Below are positions 1-10,673 of a stretch of 64,000 nt of DNA, in pieces (the stretch's first letter is position 1; every line of letters begins with the position of its first letter). A program made the position numbers and the translations under genes. The stretch spans positions 137,519,929 to 137,583,928 of the forward strand of contig NC_088911.1 in the NCBI RefSeq assembly GCF_963576675.1, read 5' to 3'. The notes beneath the pieces were generated by a model that was not told the DNA's origin, did not search any database, and saw only the letters and a program-made list of their open reading frames with translations. The DNA is from Euphorbia lathyris. Its lineage: Eukaryota; Streptophyta; Magnoliopsida; Malpighiales; Euphorbiaceae.

Positions 1-337
1 TAAGTTAGGATGACACTCATTAGAAAACGCGTGAAAGTTGGCTTTAGAAACTTCAACGGTAATAAAATCCCCTTTCTTCTTAAATCCCTAACGTTCTTCT
101 CCTCAGAAATCCTTCCTTCCTCTTTTCCGATTCCTTCGATTCGCCTCTTTTCTGTCTCTGATCGGTCTCCGATTCAAGTTCAACAGTAAGTATTCATCTC
201 CTTCATCTCCTTTATTCATCCTCTACCTTCTTCTTTTTATTCTTCTCCTTCTTCTGGTTTGCCCCTTTCTTCTTCTGAGATAATTCTTTTTTTTTGTCAA
301 TTAGGTTAGGGCTTGTGTTGTTCTTGAAACCGATTTC
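1..337 (+). other. 5' leader-like stretch with a possible intron
   Basis: Pyrimidine-rich sequence resembling a plant 5' untranslated leader. A donor-like GTAAGT at 186-191 and an acceptor at the end of a T-rich tract (AG at 303-304) could define a 119-bp leader intron just before an ATG at 338. The reading frame that follows is broken, so this is probably the 5' end of a dead gene whose rest was lost when the repeat at 485 arrived. No promoter element was identified. Confidence 0.35.
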
Positions 338-484
338 ATGGTGGGTACTCATGAATCATGTTTTTGTGGTGAATATGTTGTACTTAAGGTTTCATAGAAA
401 CCTGCAAATCAAGGAAGAAGACTCTACGGATACCCAAATTATGGGGTAATTTACTGGATTTACATGGAAAAATTTAAGAAAAAA
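338..484 (+). pseudogene. GRF-type zinc-finger fragment
   Basis: The frame from the ATG at 338 begins with a Cys-x-Cys-Gly pair (residues 8-11) and, after a premature TAG at 395-397, continues with NQGRRLYGYPNY. This spacing matches the start of a GRF zinc finger (CxCG, then NPGRRFxxCP), a small nucleic-acid-binding domain common in plant transposon-linked proteins. The cysteine normally following GRRFxx is replaced by tyrosine, and the frame runs into repeat sequence at 485. It is a broken fragment; the identification rests on a short match. Confidence 0.45.
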
Positions 485-2250
485 ATGACACGTGGCATTA
501 CTGTGGTCAACAGTCAAGCGCGTTTTCTACACGAGTCAATATTTTGACCAGATATAGGGGCTGTATGTGATGTTTTTAGAGAGTTGAAGGGGTTGAGAGG
601 TTGTCCCCTAAGTTGAGGGGGTTAGGTGGAAAAAAAGTTACAAGTTTAAGGGGTTGTATGTGATGTTTTTGGAGAGTTAAGGGGGTTGAGAGGTTGTCTC
701 CTAAGTTAAGGGGGCCAGGTGAAAAAAAGTTACAAGTTTAGGGGGCTGGGTGCCTATTAAGCCGGATAAGAAATGCCATTTTTATGGAGTTAAGAGGGTA
801 AATAGGATCATAAGTGGTGAGAAATACCACTTTTATGGAGTTAAGGGGGGTAAATAGGATATTCGATGAGTTGAGAAAGGGTAAAATGACAAATCCGGAC
901 AAGTTAAGGGGGTGAGAAATACCATTTTTATAGAGTTAAGGGAGTAAATAGGACATTCGATGAGTTGGAGGGGTAAAATGACCAATTTTGACAAGTTAAG
1001 GGGGCTGGAGAAGCATTAAGCCTAGAAAAATGACACGTGGCATTGGTGTGGTCAACAGTCAAGCGCGTTTTCTACACAGGTCAATATTTTGACCGAACAT
1101 AGGGGTGTAAGGGGCTGTATGTGATGTTTTTGGAAAGTTGAGGGGGTTGAGAGGTTGTCCCCTAAGTTGAGGGGGCCAGATGAAAAAAACTTACAAGTTT
1201 AGGGGGTTGGGTGTCTATTAACCTTTTCTTATCCCTTTATAGTAGTAAAAAAAGTTAAAAAGAGAAAGAACGAATAAAAAATATAAATAACAAGAACATT
1301 AATATAAACAAGTTAAATACATTATATGTAGGGATAATGTACCAAAATATGCCTATGATTTTTGAGGAAGTATCAATTTAGGTTCCATTTACAAAATAGC
1401 ATAAATATAGGTTTAACGTTTAAAAAAAGTTATCAATTTAGGCTTCGATAACGAATTGTAAGAGGTGAAAAATACCACTTTTATAGAGTTAAGGGGGTAA
1501 ATAGAACATTCTATGAGTTGGGGGAGAAAATGGACAAGTTAAGGGGTGAGAAATACCACTTTTATGGAGTTAAGGGGGTAAATAGGACATTCGATGAGTT
1601 GAGGGGTAAAATGACCAATTTGGACAAGTTAAGGGGGTTGGGGAAGCATTAGGCATTTTTTTTATTAAATTTTTTCAAGTGATTATTGTATGTGAGGTGT
1701 TGTCGCTGTTTGTCGTCGCAGCCTTATCGAGGTGCTGAGGTTGGCGGTAATGGTCGTCGAGGTGAAATCACTTGGAAAAATTTGCATTTTTGCTGTTTTT
1801 TTTTTCACTTTTATGTTGTTGAATTTCAAGTCCAATTTTGGACACCTTATAAAGCTTAGACCACTTGAATTATAATATATTATTTTATTGAAACTTAAAT
1901 TATTATATTAACAAGTGTTTCTCATTATCTTATTTTTGAATATTCACTATTAGATCCAAACTTACTAAAATTTTAAGGTGAAAATTTTAAACATTCTAAA
2001 CTTTAGATTTAATAAGTCATGGTGTAAAGGTGAATAACCAAATTCATTTATTTAAGGCTTAATAGGCACTCAACCCCCTAAACTTGTAACTTTTTTTCAC
2101 CTGACCCCCTCAACTTAGGGGATAACCTCTCAACCCCCTCAACTCTCCAAAAACATCACATACAACCCCTTACACCCCTATGTTCGGTCAAAATATTGAC
2201 TCGTGTAGAAAACGCGCTTGACTGTTGACCACACCAATACCACGTGTCAC
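485..2250. mobile_element. Composite inverted-repeat element, no coding capacity
   Basis: An arm of about 200-280 bp starting TGACACGTGGCATT occurs twice in direct orientation (from 485 and from 1030) and once inverted (about 2036-2250). The arm at 1030 matches the inverted right arm best (both carry GGTGTGG and the CCGAACATAGGGGTG stretch). Between the arms, two blocks (about 775-1020 and 1450-1655) hold a tandem repeat of about 100-120 bp built on TTAAGGGGGTAAATAGGAC. No open frame codes for a transposase, so this is a non-autonomous, MITE-like composite. No target duplication could be fixed. Confidence 0.6.
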
Positions 2251-2289
2251 TTTTTTATTAACACATATGTAAAAAGAAAATAAATATGA

Positions 2290-2705
2290 GAGCATGTAAG
2301 GGAATTAATGAGGAAAATGTTGACGGTCTCAAAATAAATAATTCGAAGAGTTAGTGATATTCTAAGAAACTTTAATTCTTGAAAATTTTCGTTTTGAGGT
2401 CATTTAGGTGTTGTTTGGTTAGGAGAGAAAGTAAATTTTTAGAGAGAGAGAGCTCCAAAAAAATGTGATTTTGGAAAATAAAAAATGTGATTTTATGGTA
2501 AATTTCGTTCTGAATAATTTTAACTCTTGGATATTTTCATTTTGATATCGTTAACGGTCATTTTGAGGAGTTAGTTAAAATTGAGTGGCCATCGAGGTTA
2601 AAAAGTGTAAAGTTTGGTGGTTATACTGTTAAGAATTGAAGTTCAGTGACCACAATGTTAAAATGGTAAAGTTCATGGTCATGAGTGTAATTTACCCTCT
2701 TTGAA
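2290..2705. mobile_element. MITE family B, copy 1 (5' end missing)
   Basis: From GTTGACGGTCTCAAAATA to the terminal GTCATGAGTGTAATTTACC this matches the copy at 34424-34905 along its length, including the GTGTTGTTTGGTTAGG core and a terminal repeat of the type 'ggccactgaactttac'. The left terminal repeat is absent, so the copy is truncated close to the composite element at 485-2250. Non-coding. Confidence 0.6.
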
Positions 2706-3009
2706 AGAAAAAAAACGGCCTCATTTTCTTATAGGTGGATGGGTGCTATAAAACTCAGGATTTTGCCCCACTTTGGAGGTTTATAATGAAATTTTTATCC
2801 TATTAGAAGCCCAGTTAAATATTTTGCCCACTGTAGAACTGGTTTAACTGGGTTCGAAATCGGGAAGCTGTCTACAAAATAAACCGGAAGGCTCTTCCAA
2901 TTTTATTTTTTTTTAAAGACAAACGGTTTGTATTAATATATATATATTTTTTACGCTTTTAAATCCATCTCTGCTGTTCAAAATTTTTTAAAGTTAAATT
3001 TCAAAAAAG
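2706..3009. other. Unassigned spacer
   Basis: AT-rich sequence with a moderately GC-rich patch near 2740-2900. No open frame, repeat partner within the window or recognisable motif was seen. Confidence 0.3.
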
Positions 3010-3400
3010 TCCCTTTATTCTTTTTAAACTTTTAATTTAACTTCAATCTTTAATTATTTATTTTTAAATTTATTAATTAAACATTTCCTTACCAAATTAG
3101 TTAGTAGTAAACATCTAATTCGGTTAAAAATGTTTTATTCTTTTAAATATGAGTTTGAAATTATAATTTTGACAGTTTAAATTACGGTTTTTACAGTTTC
3201 TTTATAGTCACATTACAGTTTGGAATATGGTTTTTCACTTTGAACATTTAACTATCACTTTGAACATTTAACTGTCACTTTAAACAGTTTAAATTACAGT
3301 TTGAAATGACAATTACGGTTCGAAGTGACAATTAAATAACAGTTAAACCATTTATTATTTGGTCAATTGAAGTTGTCATGTTTATGCTGAGCATTATCGT
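3010..3400. repeat. MITE family E, copy 1 (fragment)
   Basis: Shares ordered blocks with 55150-55622: 'ccaaattagt', 'acatctaatt', 'gttaaaaat', and a run of 'acagtttaaatta/tttttacagtttt' motifs. Both copies are in the same orientation; this one is more decayed and lacks clear ends. Non-coding. Confidence 0.45.
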
Positions 3401-3587
3401 AACATGCGAGGAAGTGATGATAATAAATAATAAAAATAAAGATGCACAGTTGAGAGTTGAAATTTGATGAGTTGCTAAAAATAAATACAATAATGTCAAA
3501 AGCATGGACTCACTAACTAACTACTACTATTCATGTCAGTACTTCAAGTGGTTCATGTTTTTTTTTTCTTCGTGGCATTCGTTGGAA

Positions 3588-4050
3588 TCCGAACTTTCAA
3601 AGTATCTTAATAGTCATTTTAATTTATATAAAATATTCAGTTAATCCCTAAACTTACCCAAAATATAATAAATTGATAACTTGGTTGTAAAAAAATAAGT
3701 TAAATGCAGAAGATGCATTGCACAAGTCTTAAAAGAAATAAAACGACCAAGATCGGAGTATGCGGTTCTAATATTAGAGAATACAAGTTTTATAGTTGAA
3801 CAAGTAATAACTTCATTTTTAATCAATTTTAGATTATGTAATAACATTCTAAGATTCGTGGAATACATCTTCCGCATTTAACTTACTTTTTTTTTTGCAA
3901 TCGATTGATCAATTTATTACACTTTACTCAAGTCAAATGGGTTAACTGAACATTTTATACAAGTTGAGAGGGTTATTGGACACTTTGAAAGTTCAGAGGG
4001 TCAATCAAGTTTTTTGGACAAGTTTAAGGAGCAAATGATATATTAAGTTT
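3588..4050. mobile_element. MITE family D, copy 1
   Basis: Collinear with 42500-43024, sharing 'aaaataagttaaatgc', 'gatgcattgcac' and the right end 'ggacaagtttaaggagcaaatgatatattaag'-type terminus. The left terminus is missing or diverged. The copy is internally an imperfect inverted repeat: the 'tgcggaaaatgtattgcac' motif on one side mirrors 'atctttcgcattttaactta' on the other. Non-coding. Confidence 0.55.
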
Positions 4051-4660
4051 TTTTTTTTTTTTTAAGTTTTACCATTTCAAAGGTATGACTTGATGGAGGT
4101 TAAACCTTGCCTGTTTGTCGAAAAATATTTATACATCGTGATATTATGGAGATCTTCACATTAATTGTCACGTGTTGTAATTTGGATTTTCAGATCAATT
4201 AGGAAGATTCTGTGGAACTTTCTCCTTTGAGGGAACCTCCAGACGGCTAGGTTAGAGATGCCGTATTACGGAGAACTTCTCCTAAAGTGAGACTCAAGGC
4301 TGGTCCTCACATTTTATGGGTCTAGATGAAATAACAGATAATGGACCTTTAATAAAACAAAATGGGATAAGAGCCAATGGACCTAAATGAAATAAGAGCT
4401 AATGAACCTTTAATAAAACAAAATGAGATAAAAGCCAAATTTAACCTTTAATTAATGTTTTAAGCAATGTGCAGGTTTATTTAAATTTAATGTTTCCAAG
4501 GAAAATCAATTTTAGACATGCGCTATCAAAAATTTGAAAAGACTAGTCTCTTAACATGAGAAGAATCCTAGCTCACAAATGATTCCTACAAGAAGAGGGA
4601 ATCAACCATATCTCTATAAACTCAAAGCGACTGATGTCGGTTTTGGGTGCTCAAATGCTA
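4051..4660. other. Unassigned spacer with a 61-bp tandem duplication
   Basis: No gene recognised. At about 4330-4440 the unit containing CCTTTAATAAAACAAAATG is present twice with a period of about 61 bp. Short open stretches near 4090-4290 do not resemble any family I know. Confidence 0.35.
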
Positions 4661-5752
4661 CGGGCGGCTTCGTTTGTGGAATTCTGATTCAAACGGTACT
4701 TGAACGGATTGAAAGTAGTTAGGGGTAGATTTGGACTAGATTTTGGATGACTTGTTTGAGAGCTTACAGACACATAATTGAGTAAAACGAAAGACTAAAG
4801 TTAAATTCAAGAAATCGGGAATGAGTCAGTGTAAAAATCAGGGACATAATTGGACTTTAAATAATTAAATGGAAATGGGAAAATGTCGGGCAGAATATGT
4901 AAATAGCTGGGTAGAATGTATAATATAATTTGAGGCGTAAAGATTAGTTCGTAAAATAGGTTTCTTAATACGGAATTGGACAAAACAAAAGGCCAAATTG
5001 AAATTCAGAATGTCTGGGACAAATGTTTAGCAGAAGTCAAGAGCAAAAACAAACTTTAAGTAGCCTGAAATTGGAAAAGAAAAATATTGGACAAAAACTA
5101 TAATCTTGACGAAAATTGATTTCAATGAGCTTTAATCTATAGAATCGATAGGTTTTGGTCTTGGGGTTCGACAATTGAAAGTAGAAGAATTATAAACGAG
5201 CTATTAGAGACTTGCAATGAAGTTAAAATAACCTTGGAAAGCTAAATTTAAGCTAAGAATTATGAAGAAAATAACATAGAATTCTAAGAAAAGTTGGACA
5301 TAGTGTAAGTATATCTTTGGATTGATTGGTTGGGGTTTGGGATGAAGACTTAGTGGTTTGTTAGCTGCACATTCAACCCACTTCCCTTGAATTTCTTTTA
5401 TACTTCATCCACTATTTCACTCACTCCACTTCTCATATTTTTGGTCCAGTTCCTTGCCACTTCATCTCACTCTCCTTAATTCTTGGGTTGGGAGGATTAT
5501 GTACATGTGTAAATGAAGTCCCATGTTAGAGTGGTAGGCCATCGGTCCGGGTCAGTGCTTATTGGTGCGTCTGGATTGTCTCGAAGTTCTGAGGCATGTG
5601 TACAAGAGTTGTTGGAAATCAGACCACACGACATGTGGCTTCTTTACACGACCATTCTTCGTTCATTTTGGAACTCACATGACGTGTGTTCTAAGCCACA
5701 TATCGTGTGATTTAACTTGCTTTAGGCAGAGAGTTGTCAGCTGCACCCACAT
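4661..5752. repeat. Gypsy LTR-like debris
   Basis: Long non-coding stretch with phrases typical of plant gypsy LTRs ('gggacataattggacttt', 'aataattaaatgg') followed from about 5620 by the first of several imperfect palindromes of the form CACACGnCGTGTG. The hAT-type element at 5761-6741 has split this sequence; the palindromes resume at 6750-6850. No coding remnants, no LTR ends and no partner LTR were found, so the class is an inference. Confidence 0.35.
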
Positions 5753-5760
5753 GCCGTGTG

Positions 5761-6741
5761 CAGTGGCGGATCCAGGATTTGAGGGAGGGGAGGCAAAACT
5801 GTATGTAAAAAAAATTAGACAAAATAGTATTAATTGAAAAAAATATACTTTAGTACATAATTGCTATTCGATACAAAATGTCTTAAAATAATAATAAAAA
5901 AACTTCTAATGGTAAGTAGATCGACGATTACGAGGTGGCAATTGACATCTACGATCTGTCATAGCTTGAAAACAATCTGCTGCCTCTACCTATATTGTTC
6001 CTTTTTAGGGTTAAGGTGCAAAAATACCCCTACGTTTTGGGTTAGGAGCAATTTTACCCCTAACGTCTAAAATGGTGCAATTTTACCTCCTAATGTTTGT
6101 AGCCAAGAGTAATTTTAACCCTAACATTGATAAATTGGATCAATTTCAGACACTGTTATAAAATACAGTCATTTTTTTCTTTATTTTGCATCAACTGCAT
6201 ATCAATTTGTTCTAAAAAAAGATATAATGTTTTTTGTAATTTAATAATAAAATTAGAGATTAATATTTATAAATTCGGTGAATTTTTTGAATTTTTTTTT
6301 GTCTAATTCGTACAAAAGACAGTATATTTTTAATATTTTTTCTTACTTTTTTCACATCCCAACATATGTTTGTGATTTGTTACTGATAAAATAACGCATG
6401 TGTGAAGTGTAGATGACAAGATTCATGACCAAGAAGACAGTTTGATGAATTATTTCTCAAATTGACCAAATTTATCAACGTGAGGGGTAAAATTGCTCTT
6501 GGCTTCCAACATTAGGGGTAAAATTGCACAATTTTAGACGATACGGGTAAAATTGCTCCTGCCCCAAAACGTTAGGGGTATTTTTGCACCTTAACCCTTC
6601 TTTTTATATCAAAAACCCACTAGGCAAAACGGCATCGTTTTGAGGGAACCAAAACGACGTCGTTTTGGACTAAATTCTTTTTTTCTTATTTGGAATGAAG
6701 GGGGGAAAATGCCCCCTTTAACCCTCCCACATCCACCTCTG
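5761..6741. mobile_element. hAT-type non-autonomous element
   Basis: Begins CAGTGGCGGATCCAGG and ends CCACCTCTG, an imperfect terminal inverted repeat (right end inverted: CAGAGGTGGATGTGGGAGGG). It is flanked by GCCGTGTG at 5753-5760 and GCAGTGTG at 6742-6749, an 8-bp target duplication with one mismatch, the size expected of hAT elements. No transposase frame is present; most of the interior is the nested MITE at 6008-6598. Confidence 0.7.
6008..6598. mobile_element. MITE family C, copy 1 (nested)
   Basis: Long terminal inverted repeats: the left end reads GGGTTAAGGTGCAAAAATAC and the right end is its close inverse, with further mirrored blocks of 'agcaattttacccctaacg'. The same architecture occurs at 33453-34018 and 52010-52562. 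This is the best preserved copy and lies wholly within the hAT-type element, so it inserted later or was carried with it. Non-coding. Confidence 0.7.
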
Positions 6742-6749
6742 GCAGTGTG

Positions 6750-7510
6750 GGAGCTCAACACGTCGTGTAGGTACGTGTGAGCTGGTCAATATTTTTAACT
6801 CCATAGCTCACATGGTGTGTAACATAGCCACACGGTGTGTTGAGCTATGATTTTTCAAACTTTAATATAAACATACTATATGTTTTTTATTCACATAAAT
6901 TTAAAATAAAATTTTATTTTAAGAGCGAACAACTTCAAATATGAATTAATAATTATTTATAAACCTAATTTTAATAATTAAAATCTCAGTAATGTAATTG
7001 AAATATATTTTAAATTGAAGATCTTTTAAATCGAAGGTCGTAAACGGTCTTCTAAACCGATTCTCCTTAGAGCCGGCTCTAGAGATAAGCCGCATACCTT
7101 GTACTTTATATAAATGCATTTAACCCACTTTATCCCATTTGGAGGGTTGCTTTATGCTTCTTAATATTTTGTACCCAACTCTATTCTCTATATGTTTACT
7201 CTATTCTCTGTATGTTTGGCACCCCTAAACCATAGACCTATATGTTGTAATTTTAGATGGTGGTCCAACTAATATGGCTTTAGTACGAGTAGGTAAAGTA
7301 CATAAATTTGGTTGCTTATTTATAAGGATGTACTATATGTTGTTGGCTAATTACATGATTATGAATGGTATTAAATTCTATTCAAATAGCTAGGGAGAAG
7401 TATGAGTATAAATAGATACAAAAATAGACAAAAGTAGAGTTCTAGATGAACTCAACTTGAAGAGATAGGGATAGGAACGTGCAACCTAAAGATAAATACA
7501 ATAATTAAGA
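6750..7510. other. Palindrome-bearing debris and possible copia 3' LTR
   Basis: 6750-6850 continues the CACACG/CGTGTG palindrome cluster. About 6850-7100 is AT-rich with nothing recognised. 7100-7510 adjoins the downstream end of an antisense copia fragment and may hold its 3' LTR ('gcacccctaaacc', TATA-like runs), but no LTR boundary could be set. Confidence 0.3.
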
Positions 7511-8416
7511 TTAAAAACCCCTTAAGCGGATGGCGAGAGTATATTTGAAGACGTTGGTGAAGAACGGGGAAGTGTGAATTTGATAGAGGTTTGGTTAGAA
7601 TGTCTGCAACCTGATCCTCTGTTGGGATGAACTGAATCGATGGGAATCCATGCGGGAATTGTTCACAAATAAAGTGATAGTCAAGTTCGATGTGCTTGGT
7701 TCGTACATGAAATATTGGATAACCGTTAAATAAATAGCCCCAGTATTGTCACATCATAATTGAACTAGGCGAGGAATAGAAAAAAAAACGCATTTCATGA
7801 AGGAGAGATTGAATCCATAGAAGCTCGATCGTGGCATTTGCAACCACGTTATATTCACTCCTAGTGGATGCTCTAGCAATTATAGGTTGTTTTCGAGTAT
7901 TACAAGAAACGAGACTTTTTCCAAGATAGATACAGAAAGTCCCCATAGATCGTCTATCATCTAGACAGCCTCCCTAATCAATGTCCCTATAACAATGAAC
8001 TTAACCTATCGAGACGTTGGCAAAATAGAGTCCTCCGGTGATTTGTGCCTTGAATGTAAAGCAAAACTTATGCTTAACACTATTCTAGTGGCCATCCGTA
8101 GGGTAGTGAAGAAACTCATACAGTTTAATGATAGAGAATGCTAAATTCGAGTGAGTGAGAGTAAGATATTCTAAGACCCATACAATATTGCGATATTCTG
8201 TATCAGAGGGAAAAGGGTTGACATCTTCTGAGAGAGATTGGGTGTGGTAGCCATAGGATTGAGACAAGGTTTACAGTCAAGCTTTTTGACAATTTCAAGA
8301 ATGTCCCCTATGAACTTTGCCTGAGACAAGTGAACACCCTGCTTAGTGTATTAAATTTCAAGGGTTAGAAAGTACGAGGCACAACCTAGATTTCAGATTG
8401 GGAATTCTCGTTCAAT
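7511..8416 (-). pseudogene. Decayed copia pol fragment (RT end and RNase H)
   Basis: Read on the minus strand this gives, in order, the end of a copia reverse transcriptase (LSQAKFIGDIL), the YRNIVWVLEYLTLTHSNLAF block, RNase H with SCNTRKQPIIARASTRSEY, and a C-terminal ADILTKPL-like stretch near 7600. Several frameshifts and stops separate these blocks. The piece is cut at its upstream side near 8416, directly next to the Tat insertion at 8422. The continuation of this copia element was not found on the far side of the Tat element, so it was already a fragment or lost sequence later. Confidence 0.75.
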
Positions 8417-8421
8417 GGTGT

Positions 8422-9077
8422 TGATAACATCCGCCATGAAACATGAAGGACTAAGATGGAAATATTCCCAAGCGAAGAGGGTTTAAAGGGAGAAAAGGCC
8501 CACCTCCAAGATATATATGACGTATAGATAAAGATATGGTGTCGTCTTGAGCATTCCCCCTCACGATCCGCCATAGCGTATAATAGGAATATGATGTCGT
8601 CTCGTAGAGCTCCACTTATGATCTGCCTTAGTTGGAAATACGGTGTCGTGACAGGGATTCTTACAAAGATTCGCCCAAGAGGGGTGAAAAGGGGATTCGC
8701 CTCATATGGCAATCCGCCTCTAGAAGAAGCAGAGGATTATACGGCGTAACTCGCTATCATTTAACTAGCATAAATGATAGCTCAGAACCTGCCAAAGCAC
8801 GGAAGTTAGAGGATGGAGTTAAACTACATTGAAAGAGCATTACTCTTCATCAAAGGGACACTAAATAGAAGGTTATTACAGTTATCACTCAGACTTGTAT
8901 AAATACCTTTGTAGCATGACAACAGAGGTACACTTACACACTCTTCTTAGCTTTGTTTTGTCATTACAGTTTATTCTCTTAAGAAATTTACTGATTTAGG
9001 CATCGGAGTGCCCCCGGCCGATCCCAACGGCGCCTCATAGGGACGCTCTACGGTGTTGCTAAATCTCAACAATATCA
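8422..9077 (+). repeat. 5' LTR of the Tat element
   Basis: 656 bp, TG...CA ends, same length as the 3' LTR at 28817-29472. A TATA-like TATAAATA lies near 8897, suiting a promoter upstream of the R region. The ends TGATAACATC and ...AATATCA are identical in both LTRs. Confidence 0.9.
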
Positions 9078-9078
9078 A

Positions 9079-9098
9079 TTGGTGCGGTGAAGGTGGAA
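9079..9098 (+). other. Primer-binding site of the Tat element (decayed)
   Basis: Immediately after the 5' LTR lies TTGGTGCGGTGAAGGTGGAA. It aligns with the TTGGCGCCGT...GGGAA found at this place in many Tat elements, complementary to a tRNA 3' end (tRNA-Asp in the classical case), but with several mismatches. The tRNA assignment is an inference. Confidence 0.5.
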
Positions 9099-9136
9099 TC
9101 TTAACATTAATAGGGTCATACGATGAACATTACAAA

Positions 9137-10355
9137 ATGTCTTCAAATAATCCCACTGGGAATATCCGTACTAACGAAGACCACAATGGCAGTCCCCTTG
9201 AACAAATTATACCACCTCCTGACGGTACGGTGCAACCTTCACATGAATGGTCTCCTGAGTCATTTTTGGACCAGATGGTGGAATCTGTTCGACGGGAACT
9301 AGGCAACGAATCGGCTAATAAGCCACGCGATATCCTCAATAGACACGATGTAACAGAGCAAGCAAGAAGGGTGCTCACGCAACAACGACCCCAAGGGGGC
9401 GCTGCTAATGCAGGTCCATTAAGGAATAATTCTGAACCGAGGGATAGATCGAGATCACGTCACAGACATTCGCCCAGCTCACGAGAAAACAACAATAAGA
9501 GACGAGATGGCGGATCCCTTTCTCCAAACAGGTTTATGGCGGTGGTAGAGGCGCGATTCCATGAAGAATCCCGAAAGCAAAAACAGAATGAAGAACGATA
9601 CGCCCATCAAGTAAATAGGCATTCACCATTTACTGCCTATATTATGGGATTCAAAACAGATGGACGCTACAAAACCTCCAACTTGCCACAGTACAAGAAA
9701 GCAGAAAACCCTGAAGCACACGTAAGAAAATACAGGGAACTGATGGACCTGGGAGGAGCGAATAAAGGGATCCTTTGTAGAATATTTTCTACAACGTTAA
9801 ACGGATCCGCCTATGGATGGTTCGAATCCCTAGCGACTGGATCCATAAATAGTTGGGAAGAGTTAAGCCGGGAATTCTGTGCAAAGTTTGCAGGTAGTAT
9901 CCCCTGCAAAGTGTCTAGCAGAACGTTATATGATCTAAAGCATAAGGAAGGCGAACCATTAAGAACTTACATCAATCGATTCAACGACTTGTGCACAGAT
10001 ATAACAGACGTTGATGTAAATACAGTGTTGGAGGCCATAATAAAAAAACATGAGGTGTAAACGATTGCAGGAAAAATTGGTTATCCACAAACTAAAAACA
10101 ATGATGGAATTAGTGGAACGCTGTAAAAGATTCATGGAAATTGACGACATCAACAGAAATAATGAATCGTCAGGCCATAATTCACCAGAAAAAAGAGATC
10201 GTGGCAGATCTAGCAGACGTGAAAATAGATGGGCGGATCCCAGATCCAGTGGACGAGACAGCAGGTGGACTGATAACCGGTGGACGAATCAAAAAGGCAA
10301 GCGTCCCTCCAAAGGCGAATCTTATTTCACATCGCTTAACACTCCTAAAAATTAA
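9137..10355 (+). pseudogene. Tat gag (frameshifted)
   Basis: The first frame is open to 10060. The Met at 9137 (MSSNNPTGN) is the likely start, because the upstream part of the frame runs into the primer-binding site and LTR. After an Arg/Ser-rich segment (SRSRHRHSPSS) comes the retrotransposon gag domain (from FTAYIMGFK through GWFESLATGSINSWEELSREF to RTYINRFNDLC). The frame breaks near 10060, and the Arg-rich C-terminal portion, with repeated RW.D blocks, continues in another frame to 10355. Gag would form the virus-like particle; with this break no full protein is expected. Confidence 0.85.
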
Positions 10356-10673
10356 GTCTTATTATGGCTAGAGAAGAGTAGATTCAAAAGGGACATCACA
10401 TACCCTGATTTCAAAGGGGAACAGCACATCTCCATGGGGAAAAATACAAAAAAATATTACAGGTTCCATAGAAGGCAGGGACATGATACGAATCGATGTC
10501 TTGCGCTAGATAAAGAGATTGAGAAGTTAATTGAATGAGGGGTGCTCGACAGGTTCGTTCAAAATGAACAAGCTGAAGGAAAAGAAAAAGAAGGCGCCAA
10601 AGGCAAGGGTAAAGGAGTAATCAACGTTATTGTAGGTGGACCCGGATAACAACCGCTTGCTAAAAGGGCAAGG

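Noticed and set aside
3641..3877. 78-codon minus-strand frame
   Set aside because: Lies within MITE family D, which is non-coding in its other copies.
8632..8832. 66-codon frame in the Tat LTR (also at 29027-29227)
   Set aside because: Present in both LTRs, no family resemblance; a by-product of LTR sequence.
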